This document shows positions 40,858 through 49,305 of a DNA stretch of 64,000 bases, one piece after another. Position 1 is the stretch's first letter; each line of letters starts with the position of its first letter. The notes below the pieces were generated by a model. That model was not told the origin of the DNA. It searched no databases and saw only the letters and a program-made list of their open reading frames with translations. This DNA comes from Dokdonella sp. (GTDB lineage Bacteria; Pseudomonadota; Gammaproteobacteria; Xanthomonadales; Rhodanobacteraceae), in the NCBI RefSeq assembly GCF_019634845.1, contig NZ_JAHCAQ010000008.1, forward strand, positions 98,058-162,057, read 5' to 3'. Made by a program: the position numbers and the translations under genes.

Positions 40858-41376
40858 TCAGCGCGCAGCGCCATCCTTCTTCAGCCCTGCCAGCACCGCG
40901 AACGGGTTGGCCCGCGGCGCCTCGGCGGCTTCGTCGGTGCTGCCGTCGACCCAGTCCAGCGCCGCGCCCGGTTGGGTTGGCACCACCGGCACGGCGAGGA
41001 TCAATTCATCCTCGATCACCGCCGCCAGGTCGATCGTGCCGTGCTCGACGAGCAGCGGTTCGTATCCGGCCGGCAGCGCCGCCTCGTCGCGCTCGTCGAC
41101 GATCAGGCCGAGCCTTTCGTCGATCTGCACCGGCAGCGTGAACACCTCGAGCGTGCGCTGGCACACGAGCGGCAAGCCGCAGTCCACGCGCACACCGAGA
41201 TAATCCACGCCCAGCTCATCCCTGTCGAACTGCGCATGATAGCGCGCCTCGCCCGCGCTCGTCGCCAACAGTCCGCACAGGCGCGGCATGGCGATGAACG
41301 GCAGGGTTCCCTCGTAGATGCGGCGAGCCTGCACCTGGCGCGCGACATCCACGCGGTCTGGCAGGGCTGCGGACAT
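40858..41376 (-). CDS. yceD: DUF177 protein YceD (23S rRNA accumulation protein)
   Basis: A 172-residue DUF177 protein, the conserved partner of rpmF. Features are [41 protein letters not shown] (containing one conserved Cys pair), and a C-terminal [11 protein letters not shown] motif. In E. coli the protein affects 23S rRNA levels. The start at 41376 lies only 9 bases from a strong -10 box, so the message may be leaderless. It is the first gene of the rpmF-fab run. Confidence 0.9.
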   Translation of the reverse strand: MSAALPDRVDVARQVQARRIYEGTLPFIAMPRLCGLLATSAGEARYHAQFDRDELGVDYLGVRVDCGLPLVCQRTLEVFTLPVQIDERLGLIVDERDEAALPAGYEPLLVEHGTIDLAAVIEDELILAVPVVPTQPGAALDWVDGSTDEAAEAPRANPFAVLAGLKKDGAAR

Positions 41377-41385
41377 GGGCGCGCG

Positions 41386-41414
41386 ATGGTAGGTGGCGCG
41401 CTGCACGCTGTCAA
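41386..41414 (-). promoter_or_regulatory. Near-consensus sigma-70 promoter of yceD-rpmF-fab
   Basis: On the minus strand a perfect TTGACA (41409-41414), a 17-base spacer, and TACCAT (41386-41391). The start codon begins 9 bases downstream of the -10, so transcription should begin 2-4 bases before the ATG. This is the best-looking promoter in the window. Confidence 0.8.
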
Positions 41415-41420
41415 CCGCGT

Positions 41421-41449
41421 CTGTCGCCGCACGCCAATATGGCTACACT
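41421..41449 (+). promoter_or_regulatory. Probable promoter of the 41478 gene and maf
   Basis: CTGTCG (41421-41426), 17 bases, TACACT (41444-41449), with a TGG just before the -10 that could act as an extended -10. It lies 29 bases before the ATG and back to back with the yceD promoter. Confidence 0.4.
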
Positions 41450-41477
41450 GCAGCCAGGCAACAGGGGGAAGTGTGCG

Positions 41478-41897
41478 ATGCCGTACCTGCTGGCCGGCGC
41501 GCTCGCGCTGGCTGTAGCCGTGCTGCTGCTGGCGCTGCGCGAGCGCCGCCTGCGGGCACGCCGCGACCTGCTGCGGCAGGTGCTCGACCTGGCCGACTCG
41601 TTCGAGAGCCAGGTGATGCACTGCCGGGCGCAGTTGCGGGCGATGCCGACCGCCGGTACGCCGGCATCGGTGGAAGGCGTGCTCGACGCCGGCCTGCGCG
41701 ACCTGCTCGCCCATCGCCTGTGGCTCAAGAACGAGGGATCACGCGCCTCGCTGCAGGCATTGACGGCTGCGCGCGATGCGCTGGCCAGTGCCCGCGAGGC
41801 GTTGCAGCCGCAGTTGCAGCGCCTCAACCAGGCGCGCGCCGATCTCGACGGCGCACGTGAACTGCTCGACGCCGCCAACCGGGCGCGCCGACCATGA
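41478..41897 (+). CDS. Hypothetical membrane-anchored coiled-coil protein
   Basis: A 139-residue protein with one N-terminal helix (about residues 3-20, YLLAGALALAVAVLLLAL) followed by Arg-rich residues (positive-inside) and a helical, Ala/Leu/Gln-rich region likely to form a coiled coil (about 30-135). GGGGGAA lies 7 bases before the ATG at 41478. The stop overlaps the maf start as ATGA, so the two are coupled. I do not recognise the family. Confidence 0.7.
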   Translation: MPYLLAGALALAVAVLLLALRERRLRARRDLLRQVLDLADSFESQVMHCRAQLRAMPTAGTPASVEGVLDAGLRDLLAHRLWLKNEGSRASLQALTAARDALASAREALQPQLQRLNQARADLDGARELLDAANRARRP

Positions 41898-42478
41898 CGC
41901 GCCTCGTGCTGGCCTCGACCTCGCGCTACCGCCGCGAGCTGCTGGCGCGGCTCGGCCACGACTTCAGCGTCGCCGCACCGGCCAGCGACGAGTCGGCGCT
42001 GGCCGGCGAGAGTCCCGCCCGCACCGCGCTGCGGCTGGCCGAGGCCAAGGCGCGCGCGGTCACCGTCGACGAACCCGGCGCGCTCATCATCGGCAGCGAC
42101 CAGCTCGCCGAGCTCGACGGCCAGGCGCTCGGCAAACCGGGCTCGATCGCGGCGGCGCGGCAGCAACTGGCGGCCTGCAGCGGCCATGTCGTCCAGTTCC
42201 ATACCGCGGTCTGCGTGCTCGACACGCGCGGCGCCGCACCGCGCGCACGCAGCGCCATCGACTGCACGCGGGTGCTGTTCCGCCCGCTCGACGCCGAGGC
42301 GATCGCGCGCTACGTCGAGGCTGAGCGCCCGCTCGACTGCGCCGGCAGCTTCAAGGCCGAAGGCCTCGGCATCGCATTGTTCGACCGCATCGACAGCAGC
42401 GATCCGACCGCGCTGGTCGGCCTGCCGCTGATCGCGCTGGCGCGCCTGCTGCGCGAATGCGGCCTCGCCCTGCCCTGA
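41894..42478 (+). CDS. Maf family nucleotide pyrophosphatase (YceF type)
   Basis: A 194-residue Maf/Ham1-fold enzyme that hydrolyses modified or canonical NTPs to monophosphates. LVLASTSRYRRELLARLG is the Maf opening, followed by the metal-binding 'DESALAGESP' and GALIIGSDQLAELDGQALGKP. GSFKAEGLGIALFDRIDSSD near the C-terminus fits the YceF (7-methyl-GTP) subgroup rather than YhdE. Overlaps the previous gene by 4 bases. Confidence 0.9.
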   Translation: MTRLVLASTSRYRRELLARLGHDFSVAAPASDESALAGESPARTALRLAEAKARAVTVDEPGALIIGSDQLAELDGQALGKPGSIAAARQQLAACSGHVVQFHTAVCVLDTRGAAPRARSAIDCTRVLFRPLDAEAIARYVEAERPLDCAGSFKAEGLGIALFDRIDSSDPTALVGLPLIALARLLRECGLALP

Positions 42479-42524
42479 AGATTGCGCGCGCACAACGGCG
42501 CGGCAACGGGCACGCAGCGCCGCT

Positions 42525-42965
42525 TCAGCGCAGCGGCGCGGTGGCGTCGGCGTCGGGTCCGAGGCTGCGCAGCAACAGGACGAGCCGGCGACGCGTGTCG
42601 GCATCGAGATTGTCGGGCGCGAGCACGATCCGGAATCGGCGGCGGCGGTCAACGCGCCAGTCGAGCGTGACCATGTCGCCGAGCTGACGCCAGTCGACGA
42701 GCCCGGCGAGGCGTTCACCGCCGTCGCGATCGAGCAGCACCCAGCCGGCGGCCTGGTGGGCGATGCGCCGGAACCGTGGCCGCCGCAAGCGACCGGCGGC
42801 CGTGGCCGCACCACCGAGCACCAGCATGTCGAGCGTCACGCAGGCCGGCCAGCCGAGCGCGCTGAGCCAGGGTGCAAGCGTGGCCAACGCGGTGACCAGT
42901 GCCAGCGCCGCGAACAGGCGCCGCGACGGCGCGTAGTCAAAGGCGATGGTGGGCGCGGATTTCAT
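42525..42965 (-). CDS. ygfX: YgfX-like membrane protein (CptA family)
   Basis: A 146-residue protein with two closely spaced membrane helices (about residues 14-52, LFAALALVTALATLAPWLSAL and ACVTLDMLVLGGAATAAG) and a basic cytoplasmic tail ending LDADTRRRLVLLLRSL. Position directly after sdhE, overlapping it by 29 bases, is the conserved location of ygfX. It was first described as the toxin partner of SdhE and later linked to flavoprotein/cytoskeleton effects; which role applies is not readable from sequence. Confidence 0.8.
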   Translation of the reverse strand: MKSAPTIAFDYAPSRRLFAALALVTALATLAPWLSALGWPACVTLDMLVLGGAATAAGRLRRPRFRRIAHQAAGWVLLDRDGGERLAGLVDWRQLGDMVTLDWRVDRRRRFRIVLAPDNLDADTRRRLVLLLRSLGPDADATAPLR

Positions 42966-43191
42966 CGAGGATCGGCGCATACCGCGCCGGCGGCGCATGC
43001 TGGGCGATGAGCCAGTCCCACAGGTCCGGATCGGACTCCTCGAGCAGATCGGCAAAGGCCTCGCGCTGCGCTGTCGCCGCCTGCAGGTAGCGGCTCTCGA
43101 GCCACCAGCCGATCATGCGGTCGAGCTCGCGCGTGCCGCGCCGCGCGCGCCAACGCAAGCGGCCCGGGATGACCTCGGGCGCGCCGTTCAT
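42937..43191 (-). CDS. sdhE: FAD assembly factor SdhE
   Basis: An 84-residue SdhE/YgfY protein promoting covalent FAD attachment to SdhA. The RGxxE motif is present in RARRGTRELDRMIGWWLES, and the rest (DLLEESDPDLWDWLIAQHA) is typical. The start at 43191 (MNGAPEVIPGRLRW) is preferred over an upstream in-frame extension. It follows sdhB and overlaps ygfX. Confidence 0.92.
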   Translation of the reverse strand: MNGAPEVIPGRLRWRARRGTRELDRMIGWWLESRYLQAATAQREAFADLLEESDPDLWDWLIAQHAPPARYAPILDEIRAHHRL

Positions 43192-43264
43192 GTCCACGCG
43201 CCGAGCGGCATCGGCGCTGCCGCCGGCTGTCGCCCGCCCTGGTAGCGGCGGCAACGCATGCGAC

Positions 43265-44050
43265 TCAACCGCGTCGCTCGACCAGCAGCTTCTTGATGTT
43301 GGCGATCGCCTTGGCCGGATTGAGGCCCTTCGGGCAGGTGCGCGTGCAGTTCATGATCGTGTGGCAGCGATAGAGCTTGAACGGGTCTTCGAGCTCGTCG
43401 AGTCGCTCGCCGGTGGCCTCGTCGCGCGAATCGACGATCCAGCGATAAGCCTGCAGCAGGATCGCCGGACCGAGGTAGCGGTCGGCGTTCCACCAGTAAC
43501 TCGGGCACGCGGTCGAGCAGCAGGCGCACAGGATGCACTCGTACAGGCCATCGAGCCTGGCGCGGTCCTCGCGCGACTGCAGGCGCTCGCGGTCGGGCGG
43601 CGCCGGCGACTTGGTCTGCAGCCACGGCTTGATCGAGGCGTGCTGGGCGTAGAAATGCGTGAGGTCGGGCACGAGATCCTTGACCACCGGCATGTGCGGC
43701 AGCGGATGGATGCTGACATCGCCGGCCTTGCAGTCGTCGATCGCGGTGATGCAGGCCAGCGTGTTGGTGCCGTCGATGTTCATCGCGCAGGAACCGCAGA
43801 TGCCTTCGCGGCACGAACGGCGCAGGGTCAGCGTCGCATCAATCTCGTTCTTGATCTTGAGCAGCGCGTCGAGAACCATCGGCCCGCACGTCGCCAGGTC
43901 GACCTCGTAGGTGTCCATGCGCGGGTTGTCGCTGGTGTCCGGATCCCAGCGGTAGATGCGGAACGTGCGCGTGCGCTTGGCTCCCTCGCTGGCCGGAAAA
44001 TGCTTGCCGGGCTGGATCCTGGAGTTTCTGGGGAGGGAAAATTCGGCCAT
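43265..44050 (-). CDS. sdhB: Succinate dehydrogenase iron-sulfur subunit SdhB
   Basis: A 261-residue subunit carrying the [2Fe-2S], [4Fe-4S] and [3Fe-4S] clusters. Cysteine motifs are [31 protein letters not shown] and [17 protein letters not shown]. It passes electrons from SdhA to quinone at SdhC/D. The start at 44050 (MAEFSLPRN) follows sdhA after a 98-base spacer. Confidence 0.97.
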   Translation of the reverse strand: MAEFSLPRNSRIQPGKHFPASEGAKRTRTFRIYRWDPDTSDNPRMDTYEVDLATCGPMVLDALLKIKNEIDATLTLRRSCREGICGSCAMNIDGTNTLACITAIDDCKAGDVSIHPLPHMPVVKDLVPDLTHFYAQHASIKPWLQTKSPAPPDRERLQSREDRARLDGLYECILCACCSTACPSYWWNADRYLGPAILLQAYRWIVDSRDEATGERLDELEDPFKLYRCHTIMNCTRTCPKGLNPAKAIANIKKLLVERRG

Positions 44051-44148
44051 GGCGTTGCACCGGTGATCTGGGATGGGAAATCGGGAATGGGGTCTGGCTC
44101 GTGCGGCGGCAGCCGCTGTATCGACTGCCGCCGCCCATTTCCCGGCAT

Positions 44149-45942
44149 TCAGTACACGCGCTTCTTCGGCGGCACCGTCTCGACGTCGCTGGTCAGCGTG
44201 TTGGTGTGCACCGGACGGTAATCGAAGCTGCACTTGCCGTTGGCATCGACGCTGACGAGGGTGTGCTTCATCCAGTTCACGTCGTCACGCTCGGGATAGT
44301 CCTCGCGCGCGTGCGCGCCGCGACTCTCGTGGCGCTGCTCGGCCGAGTGGATCGTCGCCACGGCGTTGTACAGCAGGTTGTTGAGCTCGTAGGTCTCGAT
44401 GAGGTCGGAGTTCCACACCAGCGAGCGGTCCGCCACCCGCACGTCGGCGAACGAGGCGAACACCTTGTCCATCTTGGCGCAGCCTTCCTGCAGCGTCTTC
44501 TCGGTGCGGAACACGGCGGCGTCGGCCTGCATCGTGCGCTGCATGTCGAGACGGATCTGCGCCGTCGGCAGCGAACCCTTGGCATTGCGCAGGCCGTCGA
44601 GCCGCGTCAGCGCCTCGTCGCAGGCCGAAGCCGGCAGCGGCTTGTGCGGCGTGTCGGGCTTGATCGTCTCGGCACAGCGCTGCGCCACCGCGCGACCGAA
44701 CACGACGAGGTCCAGCAGCGAGTTCGAACCCAGGCGATTGCCGCCATGCACCGACACGCAGGCGGCCTCGCCGATCGAGTACAGGCCCTCGACGATGCGG
44801 TCGGGATCGTCACCGACCTTGCGCACGACTTCGCCGTGGTAGTTGGTCGGAATGCCGCCCATGTTGTAGTGCACGGTCGGCAGCACCGGAATCGGCTGCT
44901 TGGTCACGTCGACACCGGCGAAGATGCGCGCCGACTCGGAAATGCCGGGCAGCTTCTCGTGCAGCGTGTCGGCGCCCAGGTGCTGCAGGTTGAGGAAGAT
45001 GTGGTCATGGTGTTCGCCGACGCCGCGACCTTCGCGGATTTCGATCGTCATCGCGCGGCTGACCACGTCGCGCGATGCGAGATCCTTGGCGTTGGGCGCA
45101 TAGCGCTCCATGAAGCGCTCGCCCTTGGAATTGGTCAGGAAGCCGCCCTCGCCGCGCACCCCCTCGGTGATGAGGCAGCCGGCGCCATAGATGCCGGTGG
45201 GGTGGAACTGCACGAATTCCATGTCCTGCAGCGGCAGGCCGGCGCGCAGCACGAGGCCACCGCCATCGCCCGTGCAGGTATGGGCCGAGGTGCAACTGAA
45301 ATAGGCGCGCCCATAGCCGCCGGTGGCGATCACGACACCGTGGGCGCGGAACAGGTGCAAGGTGCCTTCGTTGAGGTCGAGCGCGAGCACGCCGCGGCAG
45401 GCACCGTCCTGGTCGAAGATGAGGTCGAGCGCAAAGTACTCGATGTAGAACTGCGCGTGGTGCTTGAGCGCCTGCTGGTAGAGCGTGTGCAGGATCGCGT
45501 GACCGGTGCGGTCCGCCGCCGCACAGGTGCGCTGCGCCACGCCTTTGCCGTAATCGGTGGTCATGCCCCCGAACGGGCGCTGGTAGATGCGTCCTTCCTC
45601 GGTGCGCGAGAACGGCACGCCAAAGTGCTCGAGCTCGATGACCGCCGCCGGCGCGTGCTTGCACATGTACTCGATCGCATCCTGGTCACCGAGCCAGTCG
45701 CCACCCTTGACCGTGTCATAGAAGTGGAAGCGCCAGTCGTCGTGGCCCATGTTGCCGAGCGCGGCCGAGATGCCACCCTGCGCCGCCACCGTGTGCGAGC
45801 GGGTCGGGAATACCTTGGTCACGCAGGCGGTCGACAGCCCGGTTGCGGCCAGTCCCATCGTCGCGCGCAGGCCGGCGCCGCCGGCGCCCACCACGACGAT
45901 GTCGTACTTGTGTTCCTGGATCTTGTAAGCGGTACCGGCCAT
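44149..45942 (-). CDS. sdhA: Succinate dehydrogenase flavoprotein subunit SdhA
   Basis: A 597-residue catalytic subunit of complex [19 protein letters not shown] is the FAD-binding motif. The covalent-FAD histidine lies in [19 protein letters not shown], and active-site residues include [11 protein letters not shown] and [19 protein letters not shown]. It oxidises succinate to fumarate on the cytoplasmic face. The ATG at 45942 lies 2 bases past the end of sdhD. Confidence 0.98.
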   Translation of the reverse strand: MAGTAYKIQEHKYDIVVVGAGGAGLRATMGLAATGLSTACVTKVFPTRSHTVAAQGGISAALGNMGHDDWRFHFYDTVKGGDWLGDQDAIEYMCKHAPAAVIELEHFGVPFSRTEEGRIYQRPFGGMTTDYGKGVAQRTCAAADRTGHAILHTLYQQALKHHAQFYIEYFALDLIFDQDGACRGVLALDLNEGTLHLFRAHGVVIATGGYGRAYFSCTSAHTCTGDGGGLVLRAGLPLQDMEFVQFHPTGIYGAGCLITEGVRGEGGFLTNSKGERFMERYAPNAKDLASRDVVSRAMTIEIREGRGVGEHHDHIFLNLQHLGADTLHEKLPGISESARIFAGVDVTKQPIPVLPTVHYNMGGIPTNYHGEVVRKVGDDPDRIVEGLYSIGEAACVSVHGGNRLGSNSLLDLVVFGRAVAQRCAETIKPDTPHKPLPASACDEALTRLDGLRNAKGSLPTAQIRLDMQRTMQADAAVFRTEKTLQEGCAKMDKVFASFADVRVADRSLVWNSDLIETYELNNLLYNAVATIHSAEQRHESRGAHAREDYPERDDVNWMKHTLVSVDANGKCSFDYRPVHTNTLTSDVETVPPKKRVY

Positions 45943-45943
45943 G

Positions 45944-46327
45944 TCAACGTCCCAGCGCAATTCGGAGTACGGCAAGCACGCCGGCAGCGGCGCCGAGGAT
46001 GCACAGCAGTCGGATCGCCACCTGCAGCACGAGCTGCCAGCCGTGGCTGTGCACGTAGTCTTCGATCACCACCTGCAGGCCGAGCTGCGCATGCCAGAAC
46101 ACGGCGATCACGAACAGGGCCATCAGCAGCGCGTTGCAGGGTTCGGCCAGCAGCGCATGCGCGCCGGCATAGTCCAGACCCGGCAGCCGCAGCACGAGCC
46201 AGACGAACCACAGGCCGAGCAGCAGCAGCGCGACGGCGGTGATGCGCTGGACCAGGAAATGATGCACGCCGTGCTTGGCCGAGCCGAGCGCGAGCGCGGT
46301 CTTGAGCGGTGTACGCAACGCGGTCAT
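45944..46327 (-). CDS. sdhD: Succinate dehydrogenase membrane anchor SdhD
   Basis: A 127-residue protein with three membrane helices. [20 protein letters not shown] opens the first, and [17 protein letters not shown] in the second/third contains the likely heme b ligand His and the quinone-site DY. The stop codon of sdhC overlaps its ATG (ATGA). Confidence 0.93.
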   Translation of the reverse strand: MTALRTPLKTALALGSAKHGVHHFLVQRITAVALLLLGLWFVWLVLRLPGLDYAGAHALLAEPCNALLMALFVIAVFWHAQLGLQVVIEDYVHSHGWQLVLQVAIRLLCILGAAAGVLAVLRIALGR

Positions 46328-46719
46328 GCCCCACCCCACTTGAGCCAGGCGCACAGCCACAGCAGCGCGGTCAGCACGACGCTGCCGATGCTGACGAGGA
46401 AGCCGTTGCGCACGAACTGGGCGATCGCAAAACCCCAGCCCACGTCCTGCAACAGGTGGCGCACGCCATTGAGCAGGTGATACGACAGCGCCCAGCTCCA
46501 ACCGACCAGCAGCAGCAGACCGATCCAGGACCGCGCGAAGGCGGCCAGTCCGCTCCACGCCTCGGGCCCCGCCGCCAGCGCCAGCAGCATCGCCAGCAGC
46601 AGCAGGGTCCCGGCCGCGAGCGCGATGCCGGTCGCGCGATGCAGGATGGAGGTCACCATCTGCACCTGCCAGCGGTAGATCTGGATATGCGGTGAAAGCG
46701 GTCGCGCGTTCGCTGACAT
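46324..46719 (-). CDS. sdhC: Succinate dehydrogenase cytochrome b556 subunit SdhC
   Basis: A 131-residue three-helix anchor. RPLSPHIQIYRWQVQMVTSILHRATG is the SdhC N-terminal signature with the quinone-site Ser/Arg (SxxHRxTG). SYHLLNGVRHLLQDVG contains the heme-ligand His. It overlaps sdhD by 4 bases and follows the small SDHAF4-like gene by 52 bases. Confidence 0.95.
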   Translation of the reverse strand: MSANARPLSPHIQIYRWQVQMVTSILHRATGIALAAGTLLLLAMLLALAAGPEAWSGLAAFARSWIGLLLLVGWSWALSYHLLNGVRHLLQDVGWGFAIAQFVRNGFLVSIGSVVLTALLWLCAWLKWGGA

Positions 46720-46771
46720 GGCTGGCCCTGGCTCGCGTTGTCGTGGTTCGGCCGGCGCGCTGCGCCCAGCA

Positions 46772-46939
46772 TCAGAAGTCGATGCAGCGGCCGTTCTTTT
46801 CCCAATCCCCATAGCGCACCGGATCAAGGCCCTCGCGACCGCCCTGCTCGACAGGCGGCTGCGGCGCAGGCACCGGCGTCGCTGGGCCGGATGGCGGCAA
46901 CGGCTCGGGTGCGGGCGTGATCGACGAGGACTTGGACAT
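46772..46939 (-). CDS. DUF1674 / SDHAF4-like small protein
   Basis: A 55-residue protein with a Pro/Ala-rich first half and a conserved C-terminus GREGLDPVRYGDWEKNGRCIDF. That ending is the DUF1674 (SDHAF4) signature (RYGDWExxGRxxDF). In mitochondria SDHAF4 protects flavinylated SdhA and hands it to SdhB. As first gene of the sdh operon it probably plays the same part here, complementing SdhE at the other end (inference). Start ATG at 46939. Confidence 0.85.
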   Translation of the reverse strand: MSKSSSITPAPEPLPPSGPATPVPAPQPPVEQGGREGLDPVRYGDWEKNGRCIDF

Positions 46940-46956
46940 GATGCAGTGCGCCGTGA

Positions 46957-46985
46957 AGGTTAAACCTTGCGCCACGATCCGACAA
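46957..46985 (-). promoter_or_regulatory. Probable sigma-70 promoter of the sdh operon
   Basis: On the minus strand TTGTCG (46980-46985), 17 bases, TAACCT (46957-46962). The -10 lies inside the palindrome AAGGTT-A-AACCTT (46956-46968), which could be a regulator site. The predicted start is about 12 bases before the ATG of the SDHAF4-like gene. Confidence 0.5.
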
Positions 46986-47086
46986 CCTCGCAGCGGACAA
47001 GCCTTGCGCACCGCGCATTGCACATCGATCACTGCGGCCATGGCCGGCTGCTAAGATGCGCGGCATCCCAGACCAGCCCTGCATCG

Positions 47087-47896
47087 ATGGCCTCCGCACT
47101 CGCCGCGGCGGCGCTGCTGCGCCTCGCCGGCGCCGACGCGATCGCCTTTGCCCACGCCCAGTTCAGCAGCGACATCAAGGCGCTCGCGCCGGGCGATTGC
47201 GGCTGCGGTGCATGGCTCGACGCGCAAGGCCGCGTGCAGGCCGTGTTCGTGGCCTTGCGCAGCGATGCCAACAGCCTGCTGCTGTGGCTGCCACGCGGCG
47301 ATGCCGCGGCGCTGGCGAGCGCTGTTGGCCGCTATCGCTTGCGCAGCAGGGTGCAGATCGACGTCGTGCCCGGCTGGCAGGTGCTGGCAGCGCCGCCGGC
47401 CACGACTGCGCCGCCGTTCGGTCGATGGCTCGCCCACGCCGACGGTTGCCTGCTGCGCCCGGCGCCGACGGCCCAGCGCGGCCTGCTGCTGGCGCCGGCG
47501 GCACTGCCGATCGACGCCGCCGCGGCGCTGGAGTGGCAGCGCGAGGACCTATGCGCCCGGCTGCCGTGGCTCGAGACCGCCGTGGCGGGCCGCTTCGTGC
47601 CACAGGCGCTCGAACTGGAGCGCATCGGCGCACTCAGTTTCGACAAGGGCTGTTACCCCGGGCAGGAGATCGCCGCCCGGCTGCATTTCCGCGGCGGCAA
47701 CAAGCGTGGTCTGCGTGCCGTCGTGACCGGCACGCTGGCGCCGCCGCCCGGCACCACGCTGTCCGATGCCGATGGTCAACGCATCGGTGAGGTGCTGTAT
47801 GCGGTGCCGGCACAGGGCGGGCAGCCGGCAGCGGCGCTGGTGGTGGCCGAACTCGCCGCTCCCGCCGCCGCGGACGACACCGCCGGGAGCGCCTGA
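47087..47896 (+). CDS. ygfZ: YgfZ/GcvT-family folate-binding protein
   Basis: A 269-residue tetrahydrofolate-binding protein supporting repair or assembly of some iron-sulfur enzymes. The diagnostic KGCYPGQEIAARLHFRG motif (K-G-C-Y-x-G-Q-E) is near residues 186-202. The N-terminal GcvT-like fold starts LLRLAGADAIAFAHAQFSSD. It is divergent from the sdh operon, an iron-sulfur client. ATG at 47087 preferred; the frame stays open upstream without a ribosome site. Confidence 0.92.
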   Translation: MASALAAAALLRLAGADAIAFAHAQFSSDIKALAPGDCGCGAWLDAQGRVQAVFVALRSDANSLLLWLPRGDAAALASAVGRYRLRSRVQIDVVPGWQVLAAPPATTAPPFGRWLAHADGCLLRPAPTAQRGLLLAPAALPIDAAAALEWQREDLCARLPWLETAVAGRFVPQALELERIGALSFDKGCYPGQEIAARLHFRGGNKRGLRAVVTGTLAPPPGTTLSDADGQRIGEVLYAVPAQGGQPAAALVVAELAAPAAADDTAGSA

Positions 47897-48026
47897 GGGC
47901 GGCTGCGACCACACGCCGCAGAAGCGCTATCCCATTGAATGACAAAGAAACGCACACTTACCCGCCGCTGAACGCGAAACGCCCGGCACGCGACAAGCCC
48001 GGCTCCAGTCCGTATTCTCCGCACCC

Positions 48027-48051
48027 AGCCCTGCTCAGTCAGGGCTTTTTT
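48027..48051 (+). terminator. Rho-independent terminator after ygfZ
   Basis: The stem AGCCCTG (48027-48033) pairs with CAGGGCT (48040-48046), loop CTCAGT, followed by six T residues. It is 130 bases beyond the ygfZ stop on the plus strand. Confidence 0.85.
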
Positions 48052-48092
48052 GTGCGCCACCGAAGCGCACGCGACCGGTTCCGCTTGCGGGG

Positions 48093-48154
48093 CCGGCAAC
48101 CAGTGCCGGGACTCGACCCCGGCAGCGACCAGACGTCGGAGCGACTGCCGGGGT
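48093..48154 (+). promoter_or_regulatory. Consecutive hairpins upstream of sleB-like gene
   Basis: Hairpin one is CCGGCA (48093-48098) with TGCCGG (48104-48109). Hairpin two has 10-base perfect arms, ACCCCGGCAG (48116-48125) and CTGCCGGGGT (48145-48154), around a 19-base loop that itself contains CGAC/GTCG. They lie 165-230 bases before the gene. They could be a structured 5' UTR or RNA element; function unknown. Confidence 0.4.
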
Positions 48155-48319
48155 GGCAGACGCCGCCGACGTGGCGCCTGGAATGCGACGAACGGTCGCG
48201 CAGGCACCAGGTTTTCAAACACCGATGGTGAATCGCCGTGCGCCAAGGCGCAGGGTCGTGACGCGCGCAGCGCGCCAAGGCAAGGCGGTTGGCCATCCCT
48301 GGATGAACCAAGGAGCACG

Positions 48320-48757
48320 ATGACCATTTCCTTTCTGCTTTGGCTTGCCACGATCCTGCCGCAACCGGCGGCCGATCAGGTCTGCCTGGCCACGACCGTC
48401 TATCTGGAAGCGCGCAGCGAATCGCAGGTCGGCCAGATGGCCGTGGCCGAGGTTGCCATGCGCCGGCGCGAGCACGGGCGCTGGGGCAATACCGTATGCG
48501 ACGTGGTGCGCGCGCCAGGCCAGTTTGCGCTGACCACCACCAATCCGCGGTACGCGCTGCGCAATCCGCGGGCCTGGGCCGCGGCCTGGGCCGTGGCCGG
48601 CCACGCCATCCACATGTGGTCACTGCCGATCGACCGGCGCCGCCTGGTGGTGCCCGATGCCGACCATTTCGTGCTGGCCGAGTCGACCACACCCGCCTGG
48701 ATCAAGGGCGCCGCGGCCACCACGATCGGCGCACACAACTTCTACCACATCAACTGA
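48320..48757 (+). CDS. SleB-like cell wall hydrolase (Hydrolase_2 family)
   Basis: A 145-residue protein of the SleB/CwlJ (Hydrolase_2) family. TTVYLEARSESQVGQMAVAEV holds the conserved catalytic Glu, and VVRAPGQFALT and IGAHNFYHIN are the family's middle and C-terminal motifs. The N-terminus TISFLLWLATILPQPAA is a short hydrophobic export or anchor segment. Proteobacterial relatives are thought to act on peptidoglycan. AAGGAG is 6 bases before the ATG. It stands alone behind a long structured upstream region. Confidence 0.88.
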   Translation: MTISFLLWLATILPQPAADQVCLATTVYLEARSESQVGQMAVAEVAMRRREHGRWGNTVCDVVRAPGQFALTTTNPRYALRNPRAWAAAWAVAGHAIHMWSLPIDRRRLVVPDADHFVLAESTTPAWIKGAAATTIGAHNFYHIN

Positions 48758-48828
48758 ATCCGGCCGGCGCCCGGGCGGCGATCAGCGCCGCCGCCCGTGC
48801 CGGCCGATGACGCCGGCGCCCCGCGCGA

Positions 48829-49305
48829 TCAGCGCAGGCGCAACAGCCGGTTGTCACGGATCATCACCCGGTCACCCGGACGCAGGTTGTCGTGATGCCA
48901 CTGAGTGACGGTGGCCCAGCGACCATCGTCGAGCCGTACCGTGAACCGCCAAGCCGGGCGGCCGCCATAGTCGCTGGAATCGCGCTCGACCTGGTTGCCG
49001 ATCGCGCCACCGACGACCGCGCCGGCGACCGTCGCCGCAGTACGTCCGTCGCCCTTGCCGATCGTGCTGCCGAGCACGCCGCCGATGATCGCGCCGAGCA
49101 CCGCCCCGCCACCGCTGGTGGCGTTGTCGCGCACGTAGACCTGGGCCACCTCGCGGACCACGCCGCAGCGCGAGCAGTCGAACTGGGCCCGACGCTGGTA
49201 GTAGTCATCGTCGTAGTAGCGGGCCCGCGGCGGTGTCGCCGCGCAGCCAGCCAGGGTCAAGCCAAGCACACCCGCAAATACCGCTGCCGGAACCTTGCCG
49301 CTCAT
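48829..49305 (-). CDS. Glycine-zipper lipoprotein
   Basis: A 158-residue lipoprotein: the lipobox LTLAGC places the acylated Cys at about residue 21. A Tyr/Arg/Asp-rich segment (RARYYDDDYYQRRAQFDC) is followed by two glycine zippers, GGGAVLGAIIGGVLGSTIGKGDGR and [15 protein letters not shown]. The C-terminus (NLRPGDRVMIRDNRLLRLR) resembles OmpA-associated SlyB/17-kDa antigens. The zipper is nearly identical to that of the gene at 25697-26230. AGAGGT stands 8 bases before the ATG. Confidence 0.88.
   Translation of the reverse strand: MSGKVPAAVFAGVLGLTLAGCAATPPRARYYDDDYYQRRAQFDCSRCGVVREVAQVYVRDNATSGGGAVLGAIIGGVLGSTIGKGDGRTAATVAGAVVGGAIGNQVERDSSDYGGRPAWRFTVRLDDGRWATVTQWHHDNLRPGDRVMIRDNRLLRLR

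Larger units (their letters stand above)
47897..48319. other. Intergenic region ygfZ / sleB-like with structured elements
   Basis: A 423-base region without a convincing gene. It holds a rho-independent terminator (48027-48051), then a series of GC-rich hairpins (48093-48154) and further inverted pieces up to the Shine-Dalgarno of the sleB-like gene. No tRNA could be folded, although TATTCTCCGCACC at 48013-48025 looks superficially like a tRNA 3' end. Confidence 0.45.

Noticed and set aside
42525-43191. SdhE-YgfX as a toxin-antitoxin module
   Set aside because: The older naming exists, but sdhE lies in the sdh operon and carries the RGxxE flavinylation motif, so an assembly role is the better reading.
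48001-48026. Possible tRNA 3' end or attachment site (GGCTCCAGTCC then TATTCTCCGCACC)
   Set aside because: No acceptor, D or anticodon arm could be paired upstream, and there is no integrase or second copy nearby.
48050-48319. Upstream in-frame extension of the sleB-like gene by 90 codons
   Set aside because: Low-complexity Arg/Gly-rich translation over hairpin-rich DNA; a clear AAGGAG supports the ATG at 48320.
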